Assembly (NCBI GenBank): GCA_963974265.1 | Contig: CAXBDR010000132.1 | Coordinates: 1 to 12,276 of the forward strand | Length of the DNA stretch: 12,276 nucleotides | Direction: 5' to 3' | From: CAISIP01 sp963974265 | GTDB taxonomy: Bacteria; Pseudomonadota; Gammaproteobacteria; Burkholderiales; Burkholderiaceae_C | Shown: positions 6,941 to 12,276 of the stretch, in pieces | Position numbering within the stretch: the stretch's first letter is position 1 | Layout of the letters: the number at the start of each line of letters is the position of its first letter | Program-made: the position numbers and the translations under genes | Notes under the pieces: model-generated | Seen by the model: only the letters and a program-made list of their open reading frames with translations | What the model was told of the DNA's origin: nothing | Database searches by the model: none

Positions 6941-7659
6941 CATTCTTCAAGAGCCTGGCGACCGTGGTCGTGCTGGCCGCCGTGGCATTGCCGGCACTGG
7001 CGCAAGAGGCGGTGATCCGCAAGAACCTGGGCGAGCGCATTCCGCAGTTGCAGAAGATCGACGAGGTCAGCAAGAGCCCGATGCCGGGCCTGTACGAGAT
7101 CCGGATCAACGGCACCGACATCTTCTATACCGACGCCGAAGGCAACTACCTGATCCAGGGCAGCCTGATCGACACCCGCGCCCGCCGCAACCTGACCGAG
7201 GAACGGGTCGAGAAACTCTCGGCCATCGCGTTCGACGACTTGCCGCTCAAGGATGCGTTCACCATCGTGCGCGGCAACGGCAAGCGCAAGCTGGCGGTGT
7301 TCGAAGACCCCAACTGCGGTTATTGCAAGCGTTTCGAGCGCGACCTGCAAAAGGTCGACAACATCACCGTGTACATGTTCCTGTATCCCATCCTGGGGCC
7401 GGATTCGGTCGACAAGTCCAAGCGCATCTGGTGCGCCAAGGAGCCGGCCAAGGCCTGGCTGGACCTGATGGTGCGGGACCGTTCCCTGTCGGCGGCGGAT
7501 GGGCCGGGCTGCGATACGGCGGCCATCACGCGCAATGTCGAACTCGGCCGCAAGCACAAGATCAGCGGAACACCGACGCTGATCTTCGCCGACGGACAAC
7601 GCGTGCCCGGGGCCATCAGTGCGGTCCAGGTCGAGAAATTCCTGGCCGATGCCAAATAA
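6937..7659 (+). CDS. dsbC: Thiol:disulfide interchange protein DsbC
   Basis: A 240-residue periplasmic protein-disulfide isomerase, close to the E. coli length (236). It corrects wrong disulfides and is kept reduced by DsbD. Residues 1-22 are a signal peptide ending ALA. Residues 23-80 are the dimerisation domain ('SPMPGLYEIRINGTDIFYTDAEGNYLIQG'). The thioredoxin-like domain contains 'FEDPNCGYCKRF' with the active-site pair Cys127-Gly-Tyr-Cys130, identical to the CGYC of E. coli DsbC. The cis-proline loop 'SGTPT' has Thr212-Pro213. A second pair (Cys166, Cys192) matches the structural disulfide of DsbC. The ATG overlaps the stop of the upstream monooxygenase by four bases, and an M61 peptidase follows after 48 bp, suggesting one transcript. 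Confidence 0.96.
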   Translation: MTFFKSLATVVVLAAVALPALAQEAVIRKNLGERIPQLQKIDEVSKSPMPGLYEIRINGTDIFYTDAEGNYLIQGSLIDTRARRNLTEERVEKLSAIAFDDLPLKDAFTIVRGNGKRKLAVFEDPNCGYCKRFERDLQKVDNITVYMFLYPILGPDSVDKSKRIWCAKEPAKAWLDLMVRDRSLSAADGPGCDTAAITRNVELGRKHKISGTPTLIFADGQRVPGAISAVQVEKFLADAK

Positions 7660-7707
7660 GAGGTGGCGCCGGCAGGCCGACGCCCAGCGCGCGGGAACGG
7701 CGCCCGC

Positions 7708-9516
7708 ATGAAGCCCGCGCACGCCGATCGTGCCGAGGTGGCGTGCCGGGTCGAGCTGGCCGATTTGCACGCGCATCTGTTCCGGGTCACGATCACGCTG
7801 CAGCATCCGCAGGCGACTCAGCGCCTGGTATTGCCGGTCTGGATCCCGGGCAGTTACCTGGTGCGCGAATTCTCGAAGAACCTGCAGCAACTGTCGGCCC
7901 GCCAGGGCCGGCGCAGCTGCGCGGTGCGGCAGCAGGGCAAGAACTGCTGGGACGTGGACTGCGACCCCACCGCGCCGCTGGAGCTGCAATACGAGATCCA
8001 TGCGCACGACGACTCGGTGCGTACGGCCTGGCTCGATTCCGCGCGTGGATTCTTCAACGGCACCAGCGTGTTCCTGCAGGCCCAGGGGCTGGCCGATGTG
8101 CCGCACCGGCTCGAACTGGTCGGTGGCGCGCAGCGCAAGGCCTGGGAGGTGGCCACCGGGCTGACCCCGGTCAAGGTCGACCGGCGCGGCTGGGGTCTTT
8201 ACCGGGCGCAGAATTACGACGAACTGGTGGACTGCCCGGTGGAGATGGGTGCGTTCTGGAGCGGTCGTTTCGTGGTGGCCGGCGTGCGGCACCGCCTGGT
8301 CGTGGCCGGCGCCGCGCCGAGCTTCGACGGGCCGCGTCTGCTCGAGGACACCCGACGCATCTGCGAGGCCGCCATCGGGATGTGGCATGGCGGCACAGCC
8401 GCCGCCGACCCGAACGGCGGGCCCGTGCACCAGGACTATGTGTTCTTGCTCAACGCCGTGGACGACGCCTACGGAGGCCTGGAGCATCGCAACAGCACGG
8501 CGCTGATTGCCGCGCGCAAGGACTTGCCCCGCTTGGCGGACAAGGCTGCGCCGGCCCGGCAGCCCGAGGGTTACACGACGCTGCTCGGCCTGATCAGCCA
8601 TGAGTATTTCCACACCTGGAACATCAAGCGCTTGCGCCCGGCCGAGTTTGCGCAGTTCGACTATGGCCAGGAGAACTACACGCGGCTGTTGTGGTTCTTC
8701 GAAGGGTTCACCAGTTATTACGACGACCTGCTGCTGCGCCGCTCGCGGCTGGTCGACGATGCCAGCTACCTGCGCCTGCTGACCAAGACCATCAACCAGG
8801 TGCTGCAGACGCCGGGGCGCAAGCTGCAAAGCGTGGCCCAGTCCAGCTTCGACGCCTGGGTCAAGTATTACCGGCAGGACGCCAACACGCCCAATGCCAC
8901 GGTCAGTTATTACACCAAGGGCGCCTGTGTCGCCTTGTGCCTGGACCTGAGCCTGCGTGCGCAGGGTGGCGTCACGCTCGACGATGTGATGCGCGGCCTG
9001 TGGCGGCGCTGCCAGGGCGGGCCGATGACCGAGCAGGACCTGCTGGACGAGTTGCAGGAGCGCACCGGGCGCTCGTGGCGGCGCGACATCGCGGCCTGGG
9101 TGCATGGCACCCGGGATCTCCCGCTGCGCGACCTGCTCGAGCGCCAGGGCGTGGCGGTGCTCGAGGAGCCGGCCCAGCCGGCCCAGGCGCTGGGTATGCG
9201 GGTCGCCGAATCGGCGGGAGTCCAGGTGCGGGTCGTGCTGCGCGGTGGGGCCGCCGAACGGGCCGGTTTTGCCGCCGGCGACGAATGGCTGGCCATCGAG
9301 GTCGGGCGCGGCAGCGCGGCGCAATGCTGGCGGCTGCAACGCCTGGACGATCTGGCGCTGTTTGCCGGTGCGGCGCGCAGCGTCGTGGCGCTGGTGGTCC
9401 GCGACCGGCGGGTGTTGCGGCTGGAGCTGCGGCTGCCGCCGCGCCAGACCACCTGGCGGTTGGCGGTGCGCGACGCCGTGCAGGTCGGCCACTGGCTGGA
9501 CGCTGCGGCGGCCTGA
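7708..9516 (+). CDS. M61 family metallopeptidase (glycyl aminopeptidase-like) with PDZ domain
   Basis: A 602-residue zinc metallopeptidase. An N-terminal M61_N beta-sandwich ('LPVWIPGSYLVREFSKNLQQL', about 42-62) is followed by the thermolysin-like catalytic domain with His298-Glu-Tyr-Phe-His302. The downstream zinc-ligand glutamate is Glu332 in 'FFEGFTSYYDDLLLRRSRL'. A C-terminal PDZ-like domain lies at roughly 495-590 ('GGAAERAGFAAGDEWLAI'). Characterised M61 enzymes prefer N-terminal Gly or Ala; the physiological substrate here is unknown. No signal peptide is visible, so it is probably cytoplasmic, unlike the periplasmic DsbC before it. Start ATG 7708 fits the family N-terminus ('CRVELADLHAHLFRVTITL'); a GTG at 7663 would add fifteen Arg/Gly-rich residues. 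It converges on paaI with 54 bp between stops and no obvious terminator. Confidence 0.94.
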   Translation: MKPAHADRAEVACRVELADLHAHLFRVTITLQHPQATQRLVLPVWIPGSYLVREFSKNLQQLSARQGRRSCAVRQQGKNCWDVDCDPTAPLELQYEIHAHDDSVRTAWLDSARGFFNGTSVFLQAQGLADVPHRLELVGGAQRKAWEVATGLTPVKVDRRGWGLYRAQNYDELVDCPVEMGAFWSGRFVVAGVRHRLVVAGAAPSFDGPRLLEDTRRICEAAIGMWHGGTAAADPNGGPVHQDYVFLLNAVDDAYGGLEHRNSTALIAARKDLPRLADKAAPARQPEGYTTLLGLISHEYFHTWNIKRLRPAEFAQFDYGQENYTRLLWFFEGFTSYYDDLLLRRSRLVDDASYLRLLTKTINQVLQTPGRKLQSVAQSSFDAWVKYYRQDANTPNATVSYYTKGACVALCLDLSLRAQGGVTLDDVMRGLWRRCQGGPMTEQDLLDELQERTGRSWRRDIAAWVHGTRDLPLRDLLERQGVAVLEEPAQPAQALGMRVAESAGVQVRVVLRGGAAERAGFAAGDEWLAIEVGRGSAAQCWRLQRLDDLALFAGAARSVVALVVRDRRVLRLELRLPPRQTTWRLAVRDAVQVGHWLDAAAA

Positions 9517-9570
9517 GCGCCGCGTTACGGCCAACGCCCGCGGTGCCGGTGCGCCCGAGCGGCCCGTTGC

Positions 9571-10041
9571 TCAGCCCGCGGGCAATACCGAGCCGGCGAT
9601 CTGCGCGCTCTTGCCTCGGAACATCGCGACCACCTCGTCGTTCTGGTTCGTGACCCGCATGTCGTAGATGCCGTGGCGACCCTGCAGCGTCTGCTCCTGG
9701 CCGACGCAGGTCAAGGTGTCGCCGAGTTGCGCCGGGCGCAGGAATTCGATGCTGCATCCCGCCGCCACCGCCGTCTTGTTGTAGCTGTTGCAGGCGAAGG
9801 CGAAGGTCGAATCGGCCAGCGTGAAGATGAAGCCGCCGTGGCAGATGTGGTGGCCGTTGAGCAACTCGGCGCGCACCGTCATGCGCATCGTCGCGCGGCC
9901 CGGGGCGCATTCGAGCAGTTCCATCTGCATGAACTCGCGCGACGCGGCGTCGGCGGCGAACATGGCGGCGCCGACCTGGCGCGCCAGCGCCTGCGGGTCG
10001 GGCACGGCGTCAGGGCCGGGGCGGGTGGCGTGATGGTCCAT
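9571..10041 (-). CDS. paaI: Hydroxyphenylacetyl-CoA thioesterase PaaI
   Basis: A 156-residue hotdog-fold acyl-CoA thioesterase. In the phenylacetate pathway PaaI hydrolyses stalled ring-hydroxylated or epoxidised phenylacetyl-CoA and so frees CoA. The diagnostic stretch 'NGHHICHGGFIFTLADSTF' (62-80) has HGG at 68-70 and Asp77 at the position of the catalytic Asp61 of E. coli PaaI. 'IEFLRPAQLGDTL' (98-110) is also typical. The start is ATG 10041, only six bases past the paaG stop, so translation is probably coupled. No strong Shine-Dalgarno is seen. Confidence 0.93.
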   Translation of the reverse strand: MDHHATRPGPDAVPDPQALARQVGAAMFAADAASREFMQMELLECAPGRATMRMTVRAELLNGHHICHGGFIFTLADSTFAFACNSYNKTAVAAGCSIEFLRPAQLGDTLTCVGQEQTLQGRHGIYDMRVTNQNDEVVAMFRGKSAQIAGSVLPAG

Positions 10042-10047
10042 GGCGGC

Positions 10048-10842
10048 TCATGTGCCGGTGAATGCCGGCGGGCGTTTTTCCAGGAAGGCCATGACGCCTT
10101 CGATGTAGTCGTGCGTGGCTCCCAGCGCGGACTGGGTGTCGCGTTCGACCTGCAGTTGCTGGTCCAGCGTACGGGTCTGCGCGCCGTGCAGCAGCGCGCG
10201 GGTGGCCACCAGGGCCTGGGTCGGCATGGCCGCCAGGCGTTGCGCCATGGCGGTGGCGCTGGCGAGCGGATCGTCGGCCAGGTCCCAGATCAGGCCCCAG
10301 TCGCGTGCCTGCGCGGCCGGCAGCTTGTCGCCGGTCAGGGCCAGGCCCATCGCGCGGGCCAGGCCCAGGCGCTGCGGCAGCAGCCAGCTGCCGCCGGCAT
10401 CGGGTACCAGGCCGATCTTGCTGAACGCCTGGATGAAACTCGCGCCCGGCGCGGCAATGGCGATGTCGCAGGTCATCGCCAGCGACGCGCCGGCGCCGGC
10501 CGCCACGCCGTTGACGGCGGCGATGCTGGGCATGCGCAATGCCAGCAGCCGGCGTACCGTCGGGTTGAACTGGGTCTCGATGATGGGCCCGGGGTCGGCG
10601 CGCTGGACCAGGTCGGGGCCGGGGGCGAAGTCGAATTCGGACAGGTCGGCGCCGGCGCAGAATCCGCGGCCGGCACCGGTGATCACCAGCGCCCGGATCG
10701 CGGCATTGGCCTCGGCCTGGTCCAGCGCCGCCCACAGGTCGTGGTGCATCTGGCGGTTGAAGCTGTTGAGCGCCTGCGGGCGGTTGAGCGTGGCAACGGC
10801 CACCGCGCCGTGTTCTTCGTACAGGACCGTGGATTCGGGCAT
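10048..10842 (-). CDS. paaG: 2-(1,2-epoxy-1,2-dihydrophenyl)acetyl-CoA isomerase PaaG
   Basis: A 264-residue crotonase-fold enzyme that isomerises ring-1,2-epoxyphenylacetyl-CoA to the oxepin form and shifts double bonds later in phenylacetate breakdown. Oxyanion-hole blocks are 'FCAGADLSEFD' (61-71) and 'NGVAAGAGASLAMTCD' (111-126). Both glutamates of a true enoyl-CoA hydratase are missing: the positions read Ala/Ser near 119-120 and Phe140. Instead, 'GLVPDAGGSW' supplies Asp148, the pattern of PaaG-type isomerases. The start is ATG 10842 with AAGGAG eight bases upstream; the 21-codon extension upstream to 10905 lacks similarity. It forms a two-gene unit with paaI. No paaABCDE, paaK or paaZ is in the window, so the rest of the pathway must lie elsewhere. 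A generic enoyl-CoA isomerase is the main alternative. Confidence 0.88.
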   Translation of the reverse strand: MPESTVLYEEHGAVAVATLNRPQALNSFNRQMHHDLWAALDQAEANAAIRALVITGAGRGFCAGADLSEFDFAPGPDLVQRADPGPIIETQFNPTVRRLLALRMPSIAAVNGVAAGAGASLAMTCDIAIAAPGASFIQAFSKIGLVPDAGGSWLLPQRLGLARAMGLALTGDKLPAAQARDWGLIWDLADDPLASATAMAQRLAAMPTQALVATRALLHGAQTRTLDQQLQVERDTQSALGATHDYIEGVMAFLEKRPPAFTGT

Positions 10843-10879
10843 GCGTGTGTCTCCTTCTTCGAAAGCAGGCGGCCAATTT

Positions 10880-10924
10880 ACCATCGAACATCGCGAGCCC
10901 GGCATCGTTATCCCTTACGATGGT
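10880..10924. promoter_or_regulatory. Spaced inverted repeat between paaG and enoyl-CoA hydratase genes
   Basis: ACCATCG (10880-10886) and CGATGGT (10918-10924) form a perfect 7-bp-arm inverted repeat with 31 bases between arms. It lies in the 116-bp divergent intergenic region that must hold both promoters. It might be an operator for an acyl-CoA-responsive repressor, but it is not a regulator site I recognise. No convincing -35/-10 pair was found for either gene. Confidence 0.2.
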
Positions 10925-10958
10925 CCGCTGCATGACACACACAGATGGAGAAGCCGAG

Positions 10959-11738
10959 ATGAGTTACGAATTGATCCAGGTCCGCACCGAAGGCGGCAAG
11001 GTAGGCGTGGTGACTTTGAACCGCCCCAAGCAGCTCAACGCCCTGAACAACGAGTTGATGGACGAACTGGGGGCCGCGCTCAAGGCCTTCGACGCCGACC
11101 CGGCGATTGGCTGCATGGTGATCACCGGCAGCGAGAAGGCCTTTGCGGCGGGCGCCGACATCGGCGCCATGGCGACCTACAGCTTTGCCGACGTCTACAA
11201 GGGTGACTACATCACCCGCAACTGGGAACTGATCCGCCAGGTGCGCAAGCCGGTCATCGCGGCGGTCAGCGGCTTCGCGCTCGGCGGCGGCTGCGAACTG
11301 GCCATGATGTGTGACTTCATCATCGCGGCCGACAACGCACGCTTCGGCCAGCCCGAGATCAAGCTGGGCATCATCCCGGGTGCCGGCGGAACCCAGCGCC
11401 TGCCGCGCGCGGTCGGCAAGGCCAAGGCCATGGACCTGGCGCTGACCGGGCGCATGATGGACGCGACCGAGGCCGAGCGTGCCGGCCTCGTCAGCCGCGT
11501 GGTGGCACTGGACAAGCTGATGGACGAGACGCTGGCAGCGGCGCTGATGATCTGCGAGTTCTCGCAGGTGGCCGTGATGGCGGCCAAGGAGTCGGTGAAC
11601 CGGGCCTTCGAAGGCGGCCTGGCCGACGGCATCATGTTCGAGCGCCGCATGTTCCACGCCTTGTTCGCCACCGATGACCAGAAGGAGGGCATGGACGCCT
11701 TCGTCAACAAGCGCAAGGCCGTGTTCAAGAACCAGTGA
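10959..11738 (+). CDS. Enoyl-CoA hydratase (crotonase family)
   Basis: A 259-residue cytoplasmic enzyme that hydrates 2-enoyl-CoA to 3-hydroxyacyl-CoA in beta-oxidation or in phenylacetate or branched-chain catabolism. 'AFAAGADIGAM' and 'FALGGGCELAMMCD' supply the oxyanion hole. Both catalytic glutamates are present, Glu113 in GGGCEL and Glu133 in QPEIKLG. They are 20 residues apart, as in rat mitochondrial hydratase (Glu144/Glu164), and 'PGAGGTQRL' follows. It therefore looks like a true hydratase and resembles mitochondrial ECHS1. The start is ATG 10959 with GGAG about nine bases upstream; an in-frame ATG at 10932 lacks a ribosome site. It is divergent from paaG, so a paaF-like role is possible. 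Sequence alone cannot separate PaaF from a general short-chain hydratase. Confidence 0.94.
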   Translation: MSYELIQVRTEGGKVGVVTLNRPKQLNALNNELMDELGAALKAFDADPAIGCMVITGSEKAFAAGADIGAMATYSFADVYKGDYITRNWELIRQVRKPVIAAVSGFALGGGCELAMMCDFIIAADNARFGQPEIKLGIIPGAGGTQRLPRAVGKAKAMDLALTGRMMDATEAERAGLVSRVVALDKLMDETLAAALMICEFSQVAVMAAKESVNRAFEGGLADGIMFERRMFHALFATDDQKEGMDAFVNKRKAVFKNQ

Positions 11739-11773
11739 TCCGCGCCAGCGATCCGGCTTCGGAAGTGCCTGGC

Positions 11774-11801
11774 CGGACAGCCGCAGAAGCGTGGTTATAA
11801 T
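11774..11801 (+). promoter_or_regulatory. Sigma-70 promoter of the tRNA-Met gene
   Basis: A perfect TATAAT -10 box is at 11796-11801, with CGGACA (four of six matches to TTGACA) at 11774-11779 and a 16-base spacer. A GC-rich discriminator follows, typical of stringently controlled stable-RNA promoters. Transcription would start near 11808, about 40 bases before the mature tRNA. Confidence 0.8.
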
Positions 11802-11847
11802 CTCGGGCTGTCGTGCGCCGGGAACGGTTCGCGACTGACCCCAGAAT

Positions 11848-11924
11848 GGCGCTTTAGCTCAGTCGGTTAGAGCGATGGAATCATAATCCACAGGTCCGCG
11901 GTTCGAATCCGTGAAGCGCCACCA
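11848..11924 (+). tRNA. tRNA-Met (anticodon CAT)
   Basis: A 77-base cloverleaf. The acceptor stem GGCGCTT pairs with AAGCGCC (11914-11920). The D-stem is GCTC/GAGC. The anticodon loop ATCATAA puts CAT at 11882-11884. The T-loop is TTCGAAT (11902-11908). The CCA end is encoded (11922-11924). The first base pair is normal (G-C), so this is not initiator tRNA. The first anticodon-stem pair is an A-C mismatch (11875/11891). A CAT anticodon could also be tRNA-Ile2 modified to lysidine; elongator Met is more likely from the overall sequence. An integrase gene follows, so the 3' half is probably the attachment site of an integrated element. Confidence 0.93.
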
Positions 11925-11940
11925 AAACACTTTCCAGATG

Positions 11941-11955
11941 GGTCCAGATAGGACC
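11941..11955. repeat. Palindrome GGTCC-N5-GGACC with overlapping direct repeat
   Basis: GGTCCAGATAGGACC is a perfect inverted repeat with 5-bp arms, 17 bases after the tRNA CCA end. Its left half also belongs to a direct repeat, TCCAGAT, at 11933-11939 and 11943-11949 (one helical turn apart). A position next to the presumed core att site fits a recombinase or accessory-factor site, but that is inference. Confidence 0.4.
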
Positions 11956-11992
11956 AAAGCCTCAAGTAAATCAACGACTTGGGGCTTTTTTT
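11956..11992 (+). terminator. Rho-independent terminator after tRNA-Met
   Basis: AAAGCCTCAAGT (11956-11967) pairs with ACTTGGGGCTTT (11977-11988) over 12 bp with a single T-G wobble. The loop has nine bases, and the run of seven Ts is at 11986-11992. It ends tRNA transcription and would insulate the integrase gene from the tRNA promoter. Confidence 0.92.
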
Positions 11993-12004
11993 ATGTCCGC
12001 ATTG

Positions 12005-12098
12005 GACCGGGTAAGTCCACACACATCCAGCTTCTGACCGGGTAACATACCGGGTAACTGCACCCAAGCGGCCCAATGTGGCAGAAAGTTACCCGGTC
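12005..12098. repeat. Four copies of a 10-bp motif GACCGGGTAA before the integrase gene
   Basis: Direct copies are at 12005-12014 (exact), 12036-12045 (exact) and 12048-12057 (first base T). An exact inverted copy, TTACCCGGTC, is at 12089-12098 and touches the integrase ATG. The second and third copies form a 12-bp tandem, ACCGGGTAACAT/ACCGGGTAACTG. They could be arm-type binding sites for the integrase or an operator controlling it. Confidence 0.8.
12049..12097. promoter_or_regulatory. Perfect 11-bp-arm inverted repeat spanning the integrase leader
   Basis: ACCGGGTAACT (12049-12059) and AGTTACCCGGT (12087-12097) are exact reverse complements, separated by 27 bases. The right arm ends one base before the integrase ATG. 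As RNA it could fold into a stem covering the ribosome-binding region; as DNA it could be a bipartite operator or integrase arm site. Confidence 0.6.
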
Positions 12099-12276
12099 AT
12101 GGCGGCAACTGACATCCTCGCAGACAAGACCATTCGCGCAACCCTCAAGGCGGCGGTTCAGGCAGGCAAACCGCGCAAGATCAGCGACGGCGGGGGGTTG
12201 GTACTGGAAGCCCGTCCTACCGGCGCCGGGTGGTGGCGTTTGCGGTATTGGCGCGACGGCAAGGAAGGCTTGCTGA
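12099..12276 (+). CDS. Tyrosine-recombinase integrase, N-terminal part (cut by the window edge)
   Basis: The first 59 codons of a phage or island integrase, open to the window edge. After 'MAATDILADKTIRATLKAAV' comes 'KPRKISDGGGLVLEARPTG' and then 'WWRLRYWRDGKEGLL'. This is the arm-type DNA-binding domain (DUF4102 / Arm-DNA-bind_3) that begins P4-like and related tRNA-targeting integrases. The catalytic Arg-His-Arg-Tyr domain is beyond the edge, so integrity cannot be judged. The start is ATG 12099. An in-frame GTG at 12078 would add seven residues; neither has a clear Shine-Dalgarno, and the ATG directly abuts the inverted repeat described separately. A frame of similar length beginning at 12076 is a shadow. 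The gene reads in the same direction as the adjacent tRNA-Met. Confidence 0.88.
   Translation, partial: MAATDILADKTIRATLKAAVQAGKPRKISDGGGLVLEARPTGAGWWRLRYWRDGKEGLL

Larger units (their letters stand above)
11925..12276. mobile_element. One end of a tRNA-Met-integrated element (prophage or genomic island), continuing past the window
   Basis: Directly after the tRNA CCA end the DNA changes from high GC to 26 GC in 60 bases (11921-11980). It then carries a terminator, clustered short repeats and the start of a tyrosine-recombinase gene reading away from the tRNA. This is the usual architecture of a tRNA-targeting integrative element. The far end, which should carry a repeat of the tRNA 3' end, is outside the window, so the element's size, cargo and intactness are unknown. 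Confidence 0.75.

Noticed and set aside
6700..9534. Minus-strand 944-codon frame opposite dsbC and the M61 gene
   Set aside because: Its impressive length comes only from high-GC codon bias on the other strand; no domain, and His/Gln/Arg-rich composition.
9673..10935. Plus-strand 420-codon frame opposite paaI and paaG
   Set aside because: Antisense shadow; both minus-strand genes have full family motifs and start sites.
11752..11777. TCCGGC/GCCGGA hairpin after the enoyl-CoA hydratase as a terminator
   Set aside because: Only six base pairs with a 14-base loop and no T-tract; it overlaps the tRNA promoter -35 region.
11867..12076. Minus-strand 69-codon frame covering the tRNA
   Set aside because: Its end, GASRIRTADLWIMIPSL, is the well-known false translation of a tRNA gene's opposite strand.
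12076..12276. Plus-strand frame starting MWQKVTRSW at the right edge
   Set aside because: Out of frame with the integrase, whose DUF4102 signature (DGGGLVLEARPTG) is read from ATG 12099.

Overview
The window looks like chromosomal DNA of a high-GC betaproteobacterium, most likely in the Burkholderiales. Four things point there: the dense high-GC coding style with long antisense shadow frames; two proteins with the VPEP-type PEP-CTERM tail common in environmental betaproteobacteria; a linked UbiH-like monooxygenase, dsbC and M61 peptidase set that I associate with Burkholderiales; and paaG/paaI genes for aerobic phenylacetyl-CoA breakdown. Genus and species cannot be read from the sequence.

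Layout: (1) 99-686 (-) encodes a small conserved membrane protein of unknown function with a CxxC...CPIKH signature. (2) 782-2023 (-) and 2303-3532 (+) are divergent PEP-CTERM exoproteins, an SGNH/GDSL-like hydrolase and a PQQ-type glucose/sorbosone dehydrogenase. Their shared 279-bp region holds a perfect 7-bp-arm palindrome and a sigma-54-like -24/-12 element. (3) 3560-4654 (-) is the ATPase YchF, and 4730-5635 (-) is a YcbX-like MOSC-domain protein. (4) 5759-9516 (+) is a three-gene run: UbiH/UbiF-like flavin monooxygenase, the disulfide isomerase DsbC (4-bp ATGA overlap) and an M61 metallopeptidase with a PDZ domain. (5) 9571-10842 (-) is a paaG-paaI pair, divergent from a classical enoyl-CoA hydratase at 10959-11738 (+). 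(6) 11774-11924 (+) is a tRNA-Met(CAT) gene with its own promoter. (7) From 11925 to the right edge the base composition drops (26 of 60 bases are G or C at 11921-11980) and the character changes: a strong intrinsic terminator, dense short repeats, and the first 59 codons of a tyrosine-recombinase integrase running off the window. This is best read as one end of an integrative element (prophage or genomic island) inserted at the 3' end of the tRNA gene.

Functionally, most of the window is housekeeping and catabolic backbone: translation-associated ATPase, ubiquinone-type hydroxylation, periplasmic disulfide repair, and phenylacetyl-CoA and fatty acyl-CoA metabolism. The two accessory-looking parts are the exosortase-targeted pair on the left and the island boundary on the right. 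The most novel-looking structure is at that boundary: four copies of GACCGGGTAA or near-copies, two of which form a perfect 11-bp-arm inverted repeat ending one base before the integrase start codon. I saw no CRISPR array, rRNA, insertion sequence or toxin-antitoxin module. All other gaps are under 300 bases.
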